A DNA stretch of 64,000 bases from Rhodamnia argentea (taxonomy: Eukaryota > Streptophyta > Magnoliopsida > Myrtales > Myrtaceae). A program made the translations under genes and the position numbers. Numbering within the stretch: position 1 is the first letter of the stretch; every line of letters begins with the position of its first letter. The stretch lies in contig NC_063157.1 of the NCBI RefSeq assembly GCF_020921035.1, positions 4,712,001 through 4,776,000 of the forward strand, in the 5' to 3' direction. The notes under the pieces were generated by a model. It had not been told where the DNA came from and did no database searches. It was given only the letters and a program-made list of their open reading frames with translations. Below, in pieces: positions 1 through 10,611 of the stretch.

Positions 1-1290
1 AAGCCAAGTCTTTAATTGCTGAAATCCAGAACAGCAGTCATGATTTTGTTGATATTGATTTTGGTACAATGTTATAAGTAAGATGAGCGATCCAATGTTC
101 TCATTCAATAGCCATTGAAAGATGTCCTAAATAACTAACCCACGCCTTTAGAGAAGACAAACTCCGCAGGTATTGCACCACTGTGGCGACGGTTTTTTCG
201 TCTTTTGCACTAGTCTTTACAGTTGTTTCCCAATGTCTTCCTCGTCAATGTGCTCATTTCGTATTATTCAAACATTGGCGCACCTCAACGAATCCATCTC
301 TACAAGTAGACTCGTTCTTTATATTCACAATACCTCGCGCACACGTATCTATGTATTCATCGGATAACGAGTGAGTTGCGATGGACAGATCTCTTTCATT
401 TCTAAAGACTATTGTTGGTGGAGTAACGGGATATACATTATGTTGAAAAATATCGTCGAGAATGGGATGAAATGAAATCATATTTTGAAGCACGATAACA
501 CTCTCTTTAAGGATTTATTTGCCCTACAACGTTGTTAATGGTTTCCGACAAATATTGTCCAGGATACAACAAAGTTTCAAGTGAGAATAGCATATAGGAA
601 TTCCAATAGTTATCTAAGATCTCTCAAGGGAAACAATTGAAAAAAAAATGCCGTATTTCTTTGACAAAGAATGAAAATGGACGTTGTCCTAAACATTGAG
701 GAAAATCGTAATACATACAAATATGTGTGTGCGTGCGCGCGCGCCCGAAAACCTTTGCGAACGGACATGTTATTTTTAAAATATCACAACTTTTCACTTA
801 TGAAAAGAATGCAACTTTTCGTATTCGAAAACTGTTAAATTCGAACGTAACTCTTCATGTCCGAAAACTATTAATTCGGACACAACTCTTCATCTCCGGA
901 AATTGCTATGTTTGGAAAAAATGCAGCCTTTTAAAGGTTGTAAGAATGACTAATATCCGTTAGGCAGAAAATAAATTAAATTTGAAATTTTAATAGTTAC
1001 TCCTTCATGAACAGTCACACTATTCTAATGAGTCGCAAAATTTACTTTATAATTATAATTTTGAAAATAGTAAACGAACAATATATATTTATTGGTTAGT
1101 GCTATTTTTGGTCCACGCACTCGCACGTAGGTATAGTGGAGTCTAGTACACTTTTTCTTCCATCATATGCGTGATGAAGTAAAGACCCTTTTCGTTTGTT
1201 TTGCAAACAAACTTCAACACATTAGACCCAATTCCTCTGCATTTTATGATGTTCGATGTTTGACACAAGTAATTAAGCAAGATCTGCCTT
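1..1290. other. Non-coding spacer
   Basis: No convincing gene is visible on either strand. The sequence is AT-rich with only short open frames that lack family motifs. A short alternating GT/CG purine-pyrimidine run lies near 723-744. Diverged repeats reading 'cgaaaact' or 'cggaaatt' occur at about 785-930. Confidence 0.6.
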
Positions 1291-1900
1291 GGGAAGATTG
1301 TCCAAAAAGTCCTTAATCTATCGTACTTTTGCCAATTCAGTCCTAAATCTTTTAATTTTGCCAACTGAATCTTAAACTTTTTTACGTTTTGCCAATTAAA
1401 TCTATCTGATCAATTTTGATTGGAAATTGATAACTTGGAAGCCGGCCGTCCTACGTAGCACGACTGGCATTGATATGTATAATTTTCAATAATATTTTAC
1501 CATTTTAAATTTTTTTTATTAATCTTATTATTATTTTTCTGATTCCTTTCTTTACCTTTCTCTTTCTTTTTAGCTTTATTTTTTTGTAATTTTCCTTTTT
1601 CGCCTAGTCCGGCAAGGGTCGCCCTTGCCTGGGTGAGCGAGGACCGCCCTTGCTCGACCTGGCGAGGGCCGCCTTGTCCCGGTCATCCCTCGCCCGAGGG
1701 AAGGGAAAAAGAGAAAAGATAAAAAAAAATCTTGTTTTTTTATAAAAGATTGTCCACATTAGCTTCAGCCGTGCAATGTAAAAAGGCTAGTTGTCTACGC
1801 CAGTGATTTTCTGCCAAAACTCAATTAGCAAAACATGAAAAGGTTTAGGACTAAATCAACAAAATTGCAATAAGTTTAGGTTTTTTTGGACAATTTTCCC
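1291..1900. mobile_element. Non-autonomous inverted-repeat element, family 'GGGAAAATTGTCC', full-length copy
   Basis: The left end reads GGGAAGATTGTCCAAAAAGT and the right end is its imperfect complement (GGACAATTTTCCC). The arms continue as diverged complements: 'gccaattcagtcctaaat' on the left, 'aggactaaatcaacaaaatt' on the right. The centre (about 1605-1700) is a GC-rich block of repeated 'ggcgagggtcgccctt'-like words inside otherwise AT-rich DNA. There is no transposase frame. Related pieces occur at 7528, 24627 and 57954 in this window. No clear target-site duplication is visible, so the superfamily is not assigned. Confidence 0.7.
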
Positions 1901-2774
1901 GCCCCTTGGTTGCATTGTAGATCATTTGTCATGAAACATGTGCCACAGAACCTGTTACCTGAGAGAGCTTTGGTCAACATAACTGACATAACTATAGCTT
2001 GTTTTGTAAGACGACAAGAGAGCTTTCTTTTGTCCATTACTTCTATTCCAAACTTGCTATTTAAGGAAGGAAAAATCATAGCCAAATGATGGGGGCAAGG
2101 TATAAGCATAACAACCACATTTCCTAGTATGGTGGGCATGTTTGTTTGGTAATGTTCGATTCGTTGATTGTGCTTTAAAGTGTCTAACCCGCGAAGAAAG
2201 ACACGAAGTAACCCCACCAAAAAAGATCGAATAAATGCTTCCCTTGACATTGCTAATATTGCCAAGGAACAAGGCACCAAGGCCATGCAAGACTACACAA
2301 TTTTTGCTTGGAGTGAGAATCTTAACTGAGGGTTCCTTCCTCATTCACCGGAAGAGCTCTCCTATGCAAGGAAGACTCCACATACAACTTTTGACATGAT
2401 TTCGATCTGTCTGACTAATCGATTAAGTGTTCTCGTTTGATACGTGCATGATATGTCTCTCCGATCCCACGTCGCTCATATGCGCCGCTAAAGAGTTAAA
2501 TTCTCAAGGGAGGGTGGAATTTCATCATGATGTGAAATTCTTGAGGGGCAATTTTTTTTTTTTTTTTGTCATTTCTGCAACTCCTAGTCCGGCGACTGTA
2601 ATGATCGAATTGATTATCTTCAGGCATAGGAACAAACTATGGAATACTGAGGTGGATGTGTAAGATGGCTACATCAAGCGATTCGACAGATTTCAAAAGC
2701 GGAAAGCTTTACCTGACTAGCCTTATAAACTAAATCTTGCATCATAAGTTATTGCGAGAGATGCTTTCTCCCGT
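1901..2774. other. Spacer, possibly with a gene relic
   Basis: No gene is supported. One short plus-strand frame at about 2219-2329 reads protein-like (DRINASLDIANIAKEQ, ending at TGA 2327-2329). It has no start, no recognised family and no continuing exon, so it may be a relic or chance. The last part, from about 2700, is the presumed promoter and leader of the NLR gene that follows. A TTATAAA-like word lies near 2723. Confidence 0.35.
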
Positions 2775-2982
2775 CTCACGGTCCAAAAATGGCACAAGCA
2801 AAGAACCGAACAAACCTTGTCGTAGACAGGAGAGACCATACCAAGAAAAGCATATGATAAATGAAGAACATACATAGAGAGAGAATGATATGTCCCAACA
2901 AATTAATTCGATCTAACCAAACAAGCCAACATACATACACACACACACACGGCCTTGCTCGAAACAAACACATTGATCAGGC

Positions 2983-5900
2983 ATGGCTGCTTCTGATGCG
3001 AAAACACACACGATGGCTAGCGAAGCAGCCGCCGAGATCTTGTCGCAGAAACTAGAGATCTTGCTCTGCCACCCGGAGTGCGCCAGGTGCTTATCGATGG
3101 AAAAGCTCGTGAAGGAGGCCAAGGAGAAGGTGGCCACGATCCAAGGGTTCTTTTCCACTCAAGACAGACCGTCCAAGAGCATGGAATGGTTGGGGCGGCT
3201 CCTCCGAGCCATGTATGAGGCTGAGGACTTCATCGACAAGTTCCACCTCAGAGAGGCCCGCGGGAGGCAAGGGGCCCTGCACGTGGTCACGAGGCCGGCC
3301 GCCGAGCTCGTCTCCAAGTATGAGCTGTGGAGGAACTTGTCCAATCTGGTGAAAAAGATGGAGGAGTTGTGTCAAGATCAGTACTTGAAGGGCAACATGG
3401 AAACGGCGGGGGCAACCCCTGCTAGCGTAACATGGAAAGGCCCAAAAAAGGTGAGGCTGACTAGCTACTGGAATCTGCAAGCATCCTTCTTCTTCTGTCA
3501 CAAGGAGAAGAAAAAGGAAATAATGGGGCCGATTGTGGCGAAAGCGGAGGGGTGGCTTGTCGCTGTGACTTCGATTTTGGGTGAGCAAGGCACCGGCAAG
3601 ACGTTCCTCACGAGATCGGTCTACAGGGAAGCGATGTCCCTGGGTGTTGAGTCGCGTGCTTGGGTCCGCATGTCGGCCGACATGGAGGTGAAGGAGTTCC
3701 TGCTCGAGATACTGAGGCAAATGGGGAAGCCAGCGAGGGAGGTGAAGGACATGAAGTTGGAAGAGATAATGGAAATGCTTTCCAACGAATTGGGCAAGAT
3801 GAAGAAGTTCCTCATAGTGTTGGATGACGTGCAGCCGTCCAACGAGCTACTCTTGCGAAGGTTAGTGGGGATCATCCTGTTCCATGGGCAGGGCCACATA
3901 CTCATCACCACTCAACACTGTAACATAGCCAAGACCATGGATTTTTCATTAGGAAAAAGGTCGTTCAAGCTAGATAAATTAAACGATCATGAAAGCGAGA
4001 AGATGCTCGCTAGTAAGTTGTATAGAGTACCCGATGGTCAGAGGCTCTCGAAGAACGAGGACATCCTAAGTACTTGTGGGGGCTTGCCGCGCAGTCTGTC
4101 CTTGCTTGGCGGGTTGCTGTCATATACTGAAGAGCACGAACGCCAAGAGCCCAAGCTCTCGGCGTTGCTGAAAGATTGTTCGGGATTAGCAGGTATAGTA
4201 CAATCGAGTTACCGTAGATTGCCGGTTCATCTAAAACCGTGTTTCATCTACATGGCTTTGTTCCCCGTGGCATCCCCAATTCCGACAAGAAGGCTAGTAA
4301 GGCTGTGGTTGGCCGAGGGCTTATTGGATTCGCATTGTTACGACAGCGAGGGGAAACGGACGAGGCTGCCTGAGGATGTAGGAGAGAATTTCATTCTGGA
4401 GCTCGCGGAAAGGAACCTGATTGATGTGGTGAGCTGGAGGGCGGACGGATCCCCCAAGGCTTGCCAAATGCCCACCTGTCTGCACGACATGATCCTCCCG
4501 ATCGCGATCAGCACGGGGTTCCTTCACATACATGACGCTAGCAAGTCGAAAGACGGGAATGACGGCGACTCGACCGCCCAGCAAGAACAGGCCCAACCGC
4601 GAGAAACCAAGGTCCGGTGGCTTGCGGAGCACACAAACATAGTCAGAGGCGGCCAAGGTGGTGGCAACCCCGGCTTGAACCTCGGCCACGTCCGCTCATT
4701 TCTGTCGTTCTACCCGAGGAGAGGCATGCTCACCAAGGACATCAGCACCGTCCTGCGGAACATCACCTCCAAGACTGACTATAGCTTGCTGAGGGTACTC
4801 GACTTGGAGGGCGTGTATAAGCCGTCCTTGCAAGGGGTGCTCCACAAGCTGGTGCTCCTAAGGTACCTAGGATTGAGATCCACGGTGTTGGACTCGATCC
4901 CGGGCGAGGTCGCGGATCTGCACTATCTCGAGACTCTCGACATAAAGCACACCAACATCACTTCCCTCCCGAGTTCCTTGTGGAAGGCGAGGAACCTGAG
5001 GCACCTGCATCTCAACTGGTTCTACATCGACTTGAAGAAGATCCTCAAGGCTTGTGGCAACAACGTCGAGGCCTTGACTAAACTCCAAACCTTAAGCGGG
5101 CTGGTCATCGGTGACGTGAAGGAGGACTCGATGACGGGCCACATGAACAGCTTAAACTCTCTCACCACGCTCAAGCTTTTCTTGCAACTGTCGGATAAGG
5201 CCCCCTCCTCAGGCGCTGCAGGCGCTGCAGGGGAAATGATATCCCGTTGGATTAGCACCGGGCTCACCAATCTCCAGTCCTTGACCTTTGGGGTGATCCA
5301 AGAAGCCAAATCCGCTGAACAAGCCGAGCCCCAGGCAGGAGCCAAGCAAGAGGTAGGAGCGGCACCGGCGGAGCCCACGAAAGCCAAGCCAGAAGAAGAA
5401 GCCAAAGCCAAGAAATCGCAGGTAGGAAAGTTACCAACACTGTCGCTGGCTGAACGACATCACGAGCTGTTGGAGCTCTACTTGCTGGGGCGACTCGAGA
5501 ATCCCATCTGGACAACGCTCTTGCCCGACTCGCTCCGGGTTCTGACTCTATCGGGTTCGAAGGTGGAAACAGACATGATCCCCGAGCTGGGGAATCTCCT
5601 GACGAACCTGAGGACGCTCAGGCTCTTGGCCAACTCTTTCCGAGGCAAAAGCTTGAGGTTCACCGCAGGTGGCTTCCCGAACCTCAAGATCTTGAAGATT
5701 TGGAAGCTGCCACAGCTCGAGGACGTGACTATCGAAGAAGGAGCAATGCCGCATCTCAAAGAAGTCGAGTTCAGGCACCTCGAGAAGCTGAAAACTATCG
5801 ATAGGATCTGCCGTTGCAAGGAGTTGGAAACCATATGGGTGATATATGGCACCGATAAACCTGCTTTTGTGAAGCCTCTCGAGGACGGTAACGGAGATGA

Positions 5901-6379
5901 GACGATTCTGCACGTCGAAAGAGACACCGAGGGGTCCGGATCTATGGACACCGACGAAGACGACAGGTATGAGATGATTGATATTCAATCTCGAACATGT
6001 TCTACACGCGTGGTGATTGAAAATGCTTTTTTTAGTCTTGATAATTTCAATAATTACTTAGTAGTTTTTAAAAAGAATGATAAAATTCAGGGACAAAGAA
6101 GGAGAGACGTCCGCTCAACACCCTGAAGAGGAGAAGCACCAATCAACGGGCGACGGCAATAGGTATGGGACAATATTAAACCTCAAACATGTTCACTACG
6201 CACGATGATAGAAAATGTTCTTGTGCACTCGATAATTTCAATAATTGCTTACTAGTTACTAAAAAACGATAAAATTCAGGGACGAAGGAGGAGATATGTC
6301 CGGCCAGCACACTGAAAAGGAGAGACCCCAATCCACGGACGACAGTGATGACAATCATATTCATATTCATGTAGAGTGA
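2983..6379 (+). CDS. CC-NBS-LRR (NLR) disease-resistance receptor, RPM1/RPP13-like
   Basis: A probable intracellular immune receptor. Proposed exons are 2983-5966, 6091-6162 and 6280-6379, giving 1051 aa; all junctions are AG|GT with matching phase. In order it shows an Rx-type coiled coil with an EDVID-like motif (EDFID, residues 81-85), an NB-ARC domain with P-loop GEQGTGKT (200-207) and kinase-2 LIVLDD (D281-D282), then GLPR where GLPL is usual (367-370). A CLHD motif in the MHD position (H501, D502) follows, then irregular LRRs to about residue 960. A Lys/Glu/Ala-rich insert (about 774-819) interrupts the LRRs. The tail is acidic and encoded by duplicated small exons. ATG 2983 is supported by the same ATG in the downstream paralog; ATG 3013 is an alternative. 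Reading through the first intron would give a 1047-aa protein ending at 6126. Family assignment is firm; the pathogen recognised is unknown. Confidence 0.9.
5967..6379 (+). repeat. Tandem duplication of intron plus terminal exon in the NLR gene
   Basis: Two successive units of about 196 bp each consist of an intron followed by a small exon (5967-6162, and 6163 to about 6358). Both introns start GTATG, share 'ctcgaacatgttc'/'ctcaaacatgttc' and 'gataatttcaataattgctta'-like stretches, and end GATAAAATTCAG. The exons encode similar acidic peptides beginning RDKEGETSAQH and RDEGGDMSGQH. Splice signals and phase (2) are kept in both units. The end of exon 1 (RDTEGSGSMD) resembles them weakly, so it may be an older third copy. 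Confidence 0.85.
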
Positions 6380-6541
6380 ATAAATAAGTTGTTGTGATGG
6401 TTGTATTACGTGATGAACTGATGTGATGACATTCATATTGATGTAAGATACTCTTTCTTCGGTCCTAAGAGTCTGTGTCGACAAACGCTCAGTCCGACGA
6501 GGTAAGAAAGGCATTGAAGTGGGGAATGCCATGGGAGACAT

Positions 6542-7527
6542 GAGCTAAAATAACCAAACTAATCAGCCAGGAGCTGTTAAATGACAGGGCATGTAAGAAG
6601 ATTATTTTTATACCTAGAAAGTTTACCTAGCACGGCCTTATTAAAGGTAAGAAGATCCCTAAAGCCTAGTATTCCGTTGTCTTTTCTTGCTTTGAGGGTC
6701 TTCCAAACTCCTCCGATGAATTCCTGACCTGGATGTGTTCTGTTTCCACCGTAAAGAGGCAATCTTTTTCTCGATAGCTTTGCATACATATATTGGGATT
6801 TTGAATATTTACATGGCGTACTGCGGCAAATCTTGTACCTCAGCTTTAATCGAGACCTCCTTTCCAGCTTTAGACATTAAGTTCTCTTTTCATCTTTACA
6901 CATAGCAACTTTCATCGACGAGGATAATTAATCAGCCGCAGGAGCACATTCTCCCAAATAATGCTCGAAAGTGGCCAACTAAATCTCAAATATGGATTCG
7001 AGTTCATCGGCTGGTCATGTTGAAGTAATACGTTAATAAAAGCATTTATCATGAAGGAGGAAAAAATTTAAGAAACACAACGTGCGGTGGTGCTTGCTGT
7101 CTTGTGTGCCATTTTATGTGGAATCGGGATCTTAGATATTTACCCCGAGATGATGAGGAAGCCCCACGAAGATTAACCGGCTGATAAAATGATACAAGAG
7201 CCTCGTCTTGGTCTTTGTTGTCCATTTTTATATAAGCGAGGTACTCCATCATAAATCGATATCATTATGTTTTGATAACTGGATGTGTTATATCAGCTTT
7301 TTTTAGTCAAAATTGATCGAATGTACTCAATGGACAAAACTTATAAATGTTTATAATTCAATTGGTACACTTGAAAGATTTAAGACTGAATTGACACTAA
7401 CGCAATTAGTTCGGGACTATAATAATGTCTAACTAAGGTGCGAGTATTTTGAGGAACGACATCCACATCCCAATCGTGCTTTTGAAAGGATAAAGTGAAA
7501 ACAAGATCATGGAGAGGCACCAGTATT
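6542..7527. other. Spacer between NLR gene and next element
   Basis: This holds the presumed 3' flank of the NLR gene. The homology with the downstream paralog fades near 6570. No further gene is visible; short frames here lack motifs and are not followed by matching splice sites. Confidence 0.5.
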
Positions 7528-7920
7528 GGGAAAATTTCCAAAAAAGTCATAAACCTATTGAAATTGTACCAATTCAATCCTTTTTTTTTTTTTTTGCCGC
7601 TTCAGTCTTAAATATTTTGTAATTGCGCTATTTCAGTACATCTTGTCAATTTTGGCCGGTTGGTATTGACGTAGACACCAGCCCGACCAGCGACATTAAA
7701 TCCGATTCTTTTATTTTTTATTTTTTTATTTTTTGGAGAGAGGAAATCATTTTTCCTCATCTTTCATCTTTCCACTTCTTCACATTCCTTTTCTTTTTGA
7801 TAATTTAAAAAAAATATATCAATTTTTTTATATTTCTTAATAAATTTTTATTATTTAATAAATTTTCCTTTTTTAATTATTTGTTTATTTCTTTAATTTT
7901 TATATTTTTTTTCAAACAAC
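7528..7920. mobile_element. Partial inverted-repeat element of the 'GGGAAAATTGTCC' family
   Basis: It starts GGGAAAATTTCCAAAAAAGT and continues with the family's left arm ('gtaccaattcaatcc', 'cagtcttaaatattttgtaatt', 'gtcaattttggccgg'), then an A/T-rich stretch. No matching right end is found downstream, so the copy is truncated or interrupted. The right limit is approximate. Confidence 0.5.
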
Positions 7921-8504
7921 AAAAAATACTCCCCTGCACACCTTACATGGTAACGTTCCTACCATGTAACGTATTTTATATGAGCACCACATGTGATGGT
8001 AATATTGATATTATAAGATATATTCTCTTTGAGCAAGTGCTCTCATATGGAAAAGTTGATAATGTGTGTATAAGCACAGGTTTGCTTTTTAAGTGTATTA
8101 AAGATATAATTGATTTCTGAGGATGCAATTGAATTATGAAATTCTTAAACATCTAAAATCTCCAGCAATTTGAAAGCCGAGTCCTTAATTGCAAAAATCC
8201 AAAGGACGAGTAATAAGTTTCTTTGAACTGATTTTAGTATTCTATATTAGACAAGATAAGCCAACGAATGTTAAATGTTAAATTATATCAAAAGCAAAGA
8301 TCTTTTACCCAACTAGTTTTGTCTTAAACATAAGGACTTTACTAGCATATTCGTCTTTAGGTGACTGTGAGAATAATAATATACTGCGATCCATAAATTT
8401 CAAAGAATGGACCTCACAATAAATTTAACTAATTATTATTTATTTTTTATGACCTAAAAAGCAGACTGTTAACATAATAGTCACCAAAAAAACTGTTATA
8501 TAAT
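7921..8504. other. AT-rich spacer
   Basis: No gene or structured repeat is recognised. Homology to the NLR upstream region begins just after this stretch. Confidence 0.5.
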
Positions 8505-10330
8505 CAATCTCGTCTCATGGTCAAAAATTGCAAAAGCAAAGAATCTAAGAATGCTTGGTGTAGACAGAAGAGGCCATACCAAGAACAGCATAGAAAAATG
8601 AAGAATATCTATGAATTCAACTAATGCAAGCAAACAAGCCAACAGACACACGCCCACGCGACCTGGTTTGAAAAAAAAAAAAAATTGATCAGCCATGGCT
8701 GCTTCCGACACGAGAAGCTGCACGATGGCCGCCGAAGCCACCACCCAGATCGTGTCTTAGAAGGTAGATATCTTGCTCTCTCCCTCGGTGTGCTTCAAGT
8801 GCTCACCGACGCAGGCCCGCGCGAAGGATGCCAAGGCGAAGTCGGCCACGATCCATGAGTTCATTTCCACTCAATACAGGCATGAACAAGCGGGAGTTCC
8901 TGTTCGAGGTACTGAAGCAAGTCTAGAAGCTAGCGAGGGAAACGAAGGACATGGATATCAAGGAGAAAAAGAAAATGCTGCACCGGAAATCAGTCGAAAT
9001 GAAGAGATTCCTCATGGTGTTGGATGACGTCCGGCCATTCGACGAGCCACTCTTTCGAGAGTTAGTAATGAACATCCCGTTCATTTTGCGGGGCCACATA
9101 ATTTAGACGACTCAGGATAGCCTGGAACATGAGCACATCCAACCGGCATATCTAATCAGGCTAGAAAAATTGGGCAATGAAGAAAGGCGGGGGATGCTCT
9201 CTTGGAAGTTGCATCGAGTACTCGACGATGACAGACTCTCAAATGAGGAGAAGGATATCCTACACGTGTCGTGGCTTGCCGCTCTGTATATCCTTACTCG
9301 GCGGGCTGCTGTCGAATGTTGGAGAGCATGAACGCTCATTGTTGGCAAAAGAGGGTTCTATGATGACAGCATGGACAGCTTGACCACGCTCACCACGCTC
9401 AAGCTTTACTTGTCGGAGCAGCTCGAGTTGGGACACCTCAGGCGCTGCAGGAAAAGTACTAGCCGATGGGATTAGCTTCGGGCTCACCAATCTCTAGTCC
9501 TTGACCTTTGGGGTGATCCAAGATGCCGAACCTGAGGAAGAAGCCGAGCCAGCTGAAGAATCCGAAGATGAGCCCTCGAAGAAAGAAGCCGAGCGGGCGA
9601 CATTGGAGAAAGAAGCATTACCAGAATTGCCGTTGGCTCAACATCACGAGCTGTTGGAGCTCTACTTGCTGGGGCAACTCAAGAATCCCATCTGGACACG
9701 GCTTGCTCCGGGTTCTGACTCTGTCGGGTTCGAAGTTGAAAACAGACATGATCTCCGAGCTGGGGAATCTCCTGAGGAACCTGAGGACGCTCAGGCTCTT
9801 GGCCAATTCGTTCCTAGACACTAGTCTGTGGTTCGCCAAAGATGGTTCCCGAGCTTCGTGACCTTGGAGATTTGGAAGCTGCTTCTCCTTCGGGAGGTAA
9901 TTTTCGGACAAGGAGCAATGCTCCACCTCAAAGAACTCGAGTTTAGGCACCTCGATAGGATGAAATGTGTCGGAGGGATCAACGAGTGTAAGGAATTGGA
10001 GACTGTGTATGGTAGTCAAAAAGGTTGCTCATGGTTTTGTTGATGTTGACCATCTCAAGGACGGTTGGAGGACAACAGGCATGAGACCGTATTAAATCTC
10101 AAACATGTTCTCTACGCACAACGAAGAAATTGTTTTGTCGTATTAAGTGATCTACTGACGTGATGCCATTCAGCTAATGCAAGAAACTCGTTCTTCGATC
10201 TTAGGCATCTATGTCTGCATATGTACTCCATCCAATGAGGCCAGAAAAGCATTGAGTCGCAGTTAATGAGCGCATGCCGCATGAGTCGTGAGCTAAATAG
10301 CTAAGTTAGTCAGCCACAAGCTTTTTTAAA
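8505..10330 (+). pseudogene. Truncated CC-NBS-LRR pseudogene, paralog of the NLR at 2983
   Basis: This segment aligns with the intact NLR from its promoter (8505 against about 2770) to beyond its stop (10330 against about 6570). The start codon is kept at 8695, but an in-frame TAG follows at 8758-8760, 21 codons later. Two large internal deletions are visible. Near 8880 sequence jumps from the coiled coil to a point past the P-loop, losing about 0.5 kb. Near 9370 it jumps from after the GLPL region to the LRRs, losing about 1 kb that held RNBS-D and the MHD motif. Further frameshifts break the LRR. The acidic insert survives in diverged form (EPEEEAEPAEESEDEPSKKE). At about 10078 the remnant of the tail intron reads AGGCATGAG, so its donor GT is now GC. 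It cannot encode a working receptor. Confidence 0.85.
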
Positions 10331-10611
10331 TATATCTATGAAAGCAGAAAACAAATAAGAGCATATGTATATGGAAACAGAAAACATATAAGAGAATGGA
10401 AGAAGTAGATACATGATATACGAGTCTAATCAACTTCAATCAGGCGCCAATGCTTACGTTGAAGTGCCTAGACCGGTTAGAGGACCTGCGAGCCCTCATC
10501 TGTTCATGAGTAAATTTACAAAGCTTTCGTGCAATGACCTGCATCTAAATTACGTATACGTATAGTACCAGTTAAAAAGAAGTCATACCATCTCAGACTT
10601 GTTACAAAACT

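Noticed and set aside
1876-2286. 136-codon minus-strand frame overlapping an inverted-repeat element
   Set aside because: Part of it lies in the transposon end, and there is no recognisable domain or splice partner.
5967-6126. Continuous reading of the NLR to a stop at 6126 (1047 aa)
   Set aside because: The end would be AT-rich, non-acidic sequence unlike the preceding tail. Good splice sites on both sides and the duplicated exon favour splicing to a 1051-aa product. It remains possible as a retained-intron isoform.
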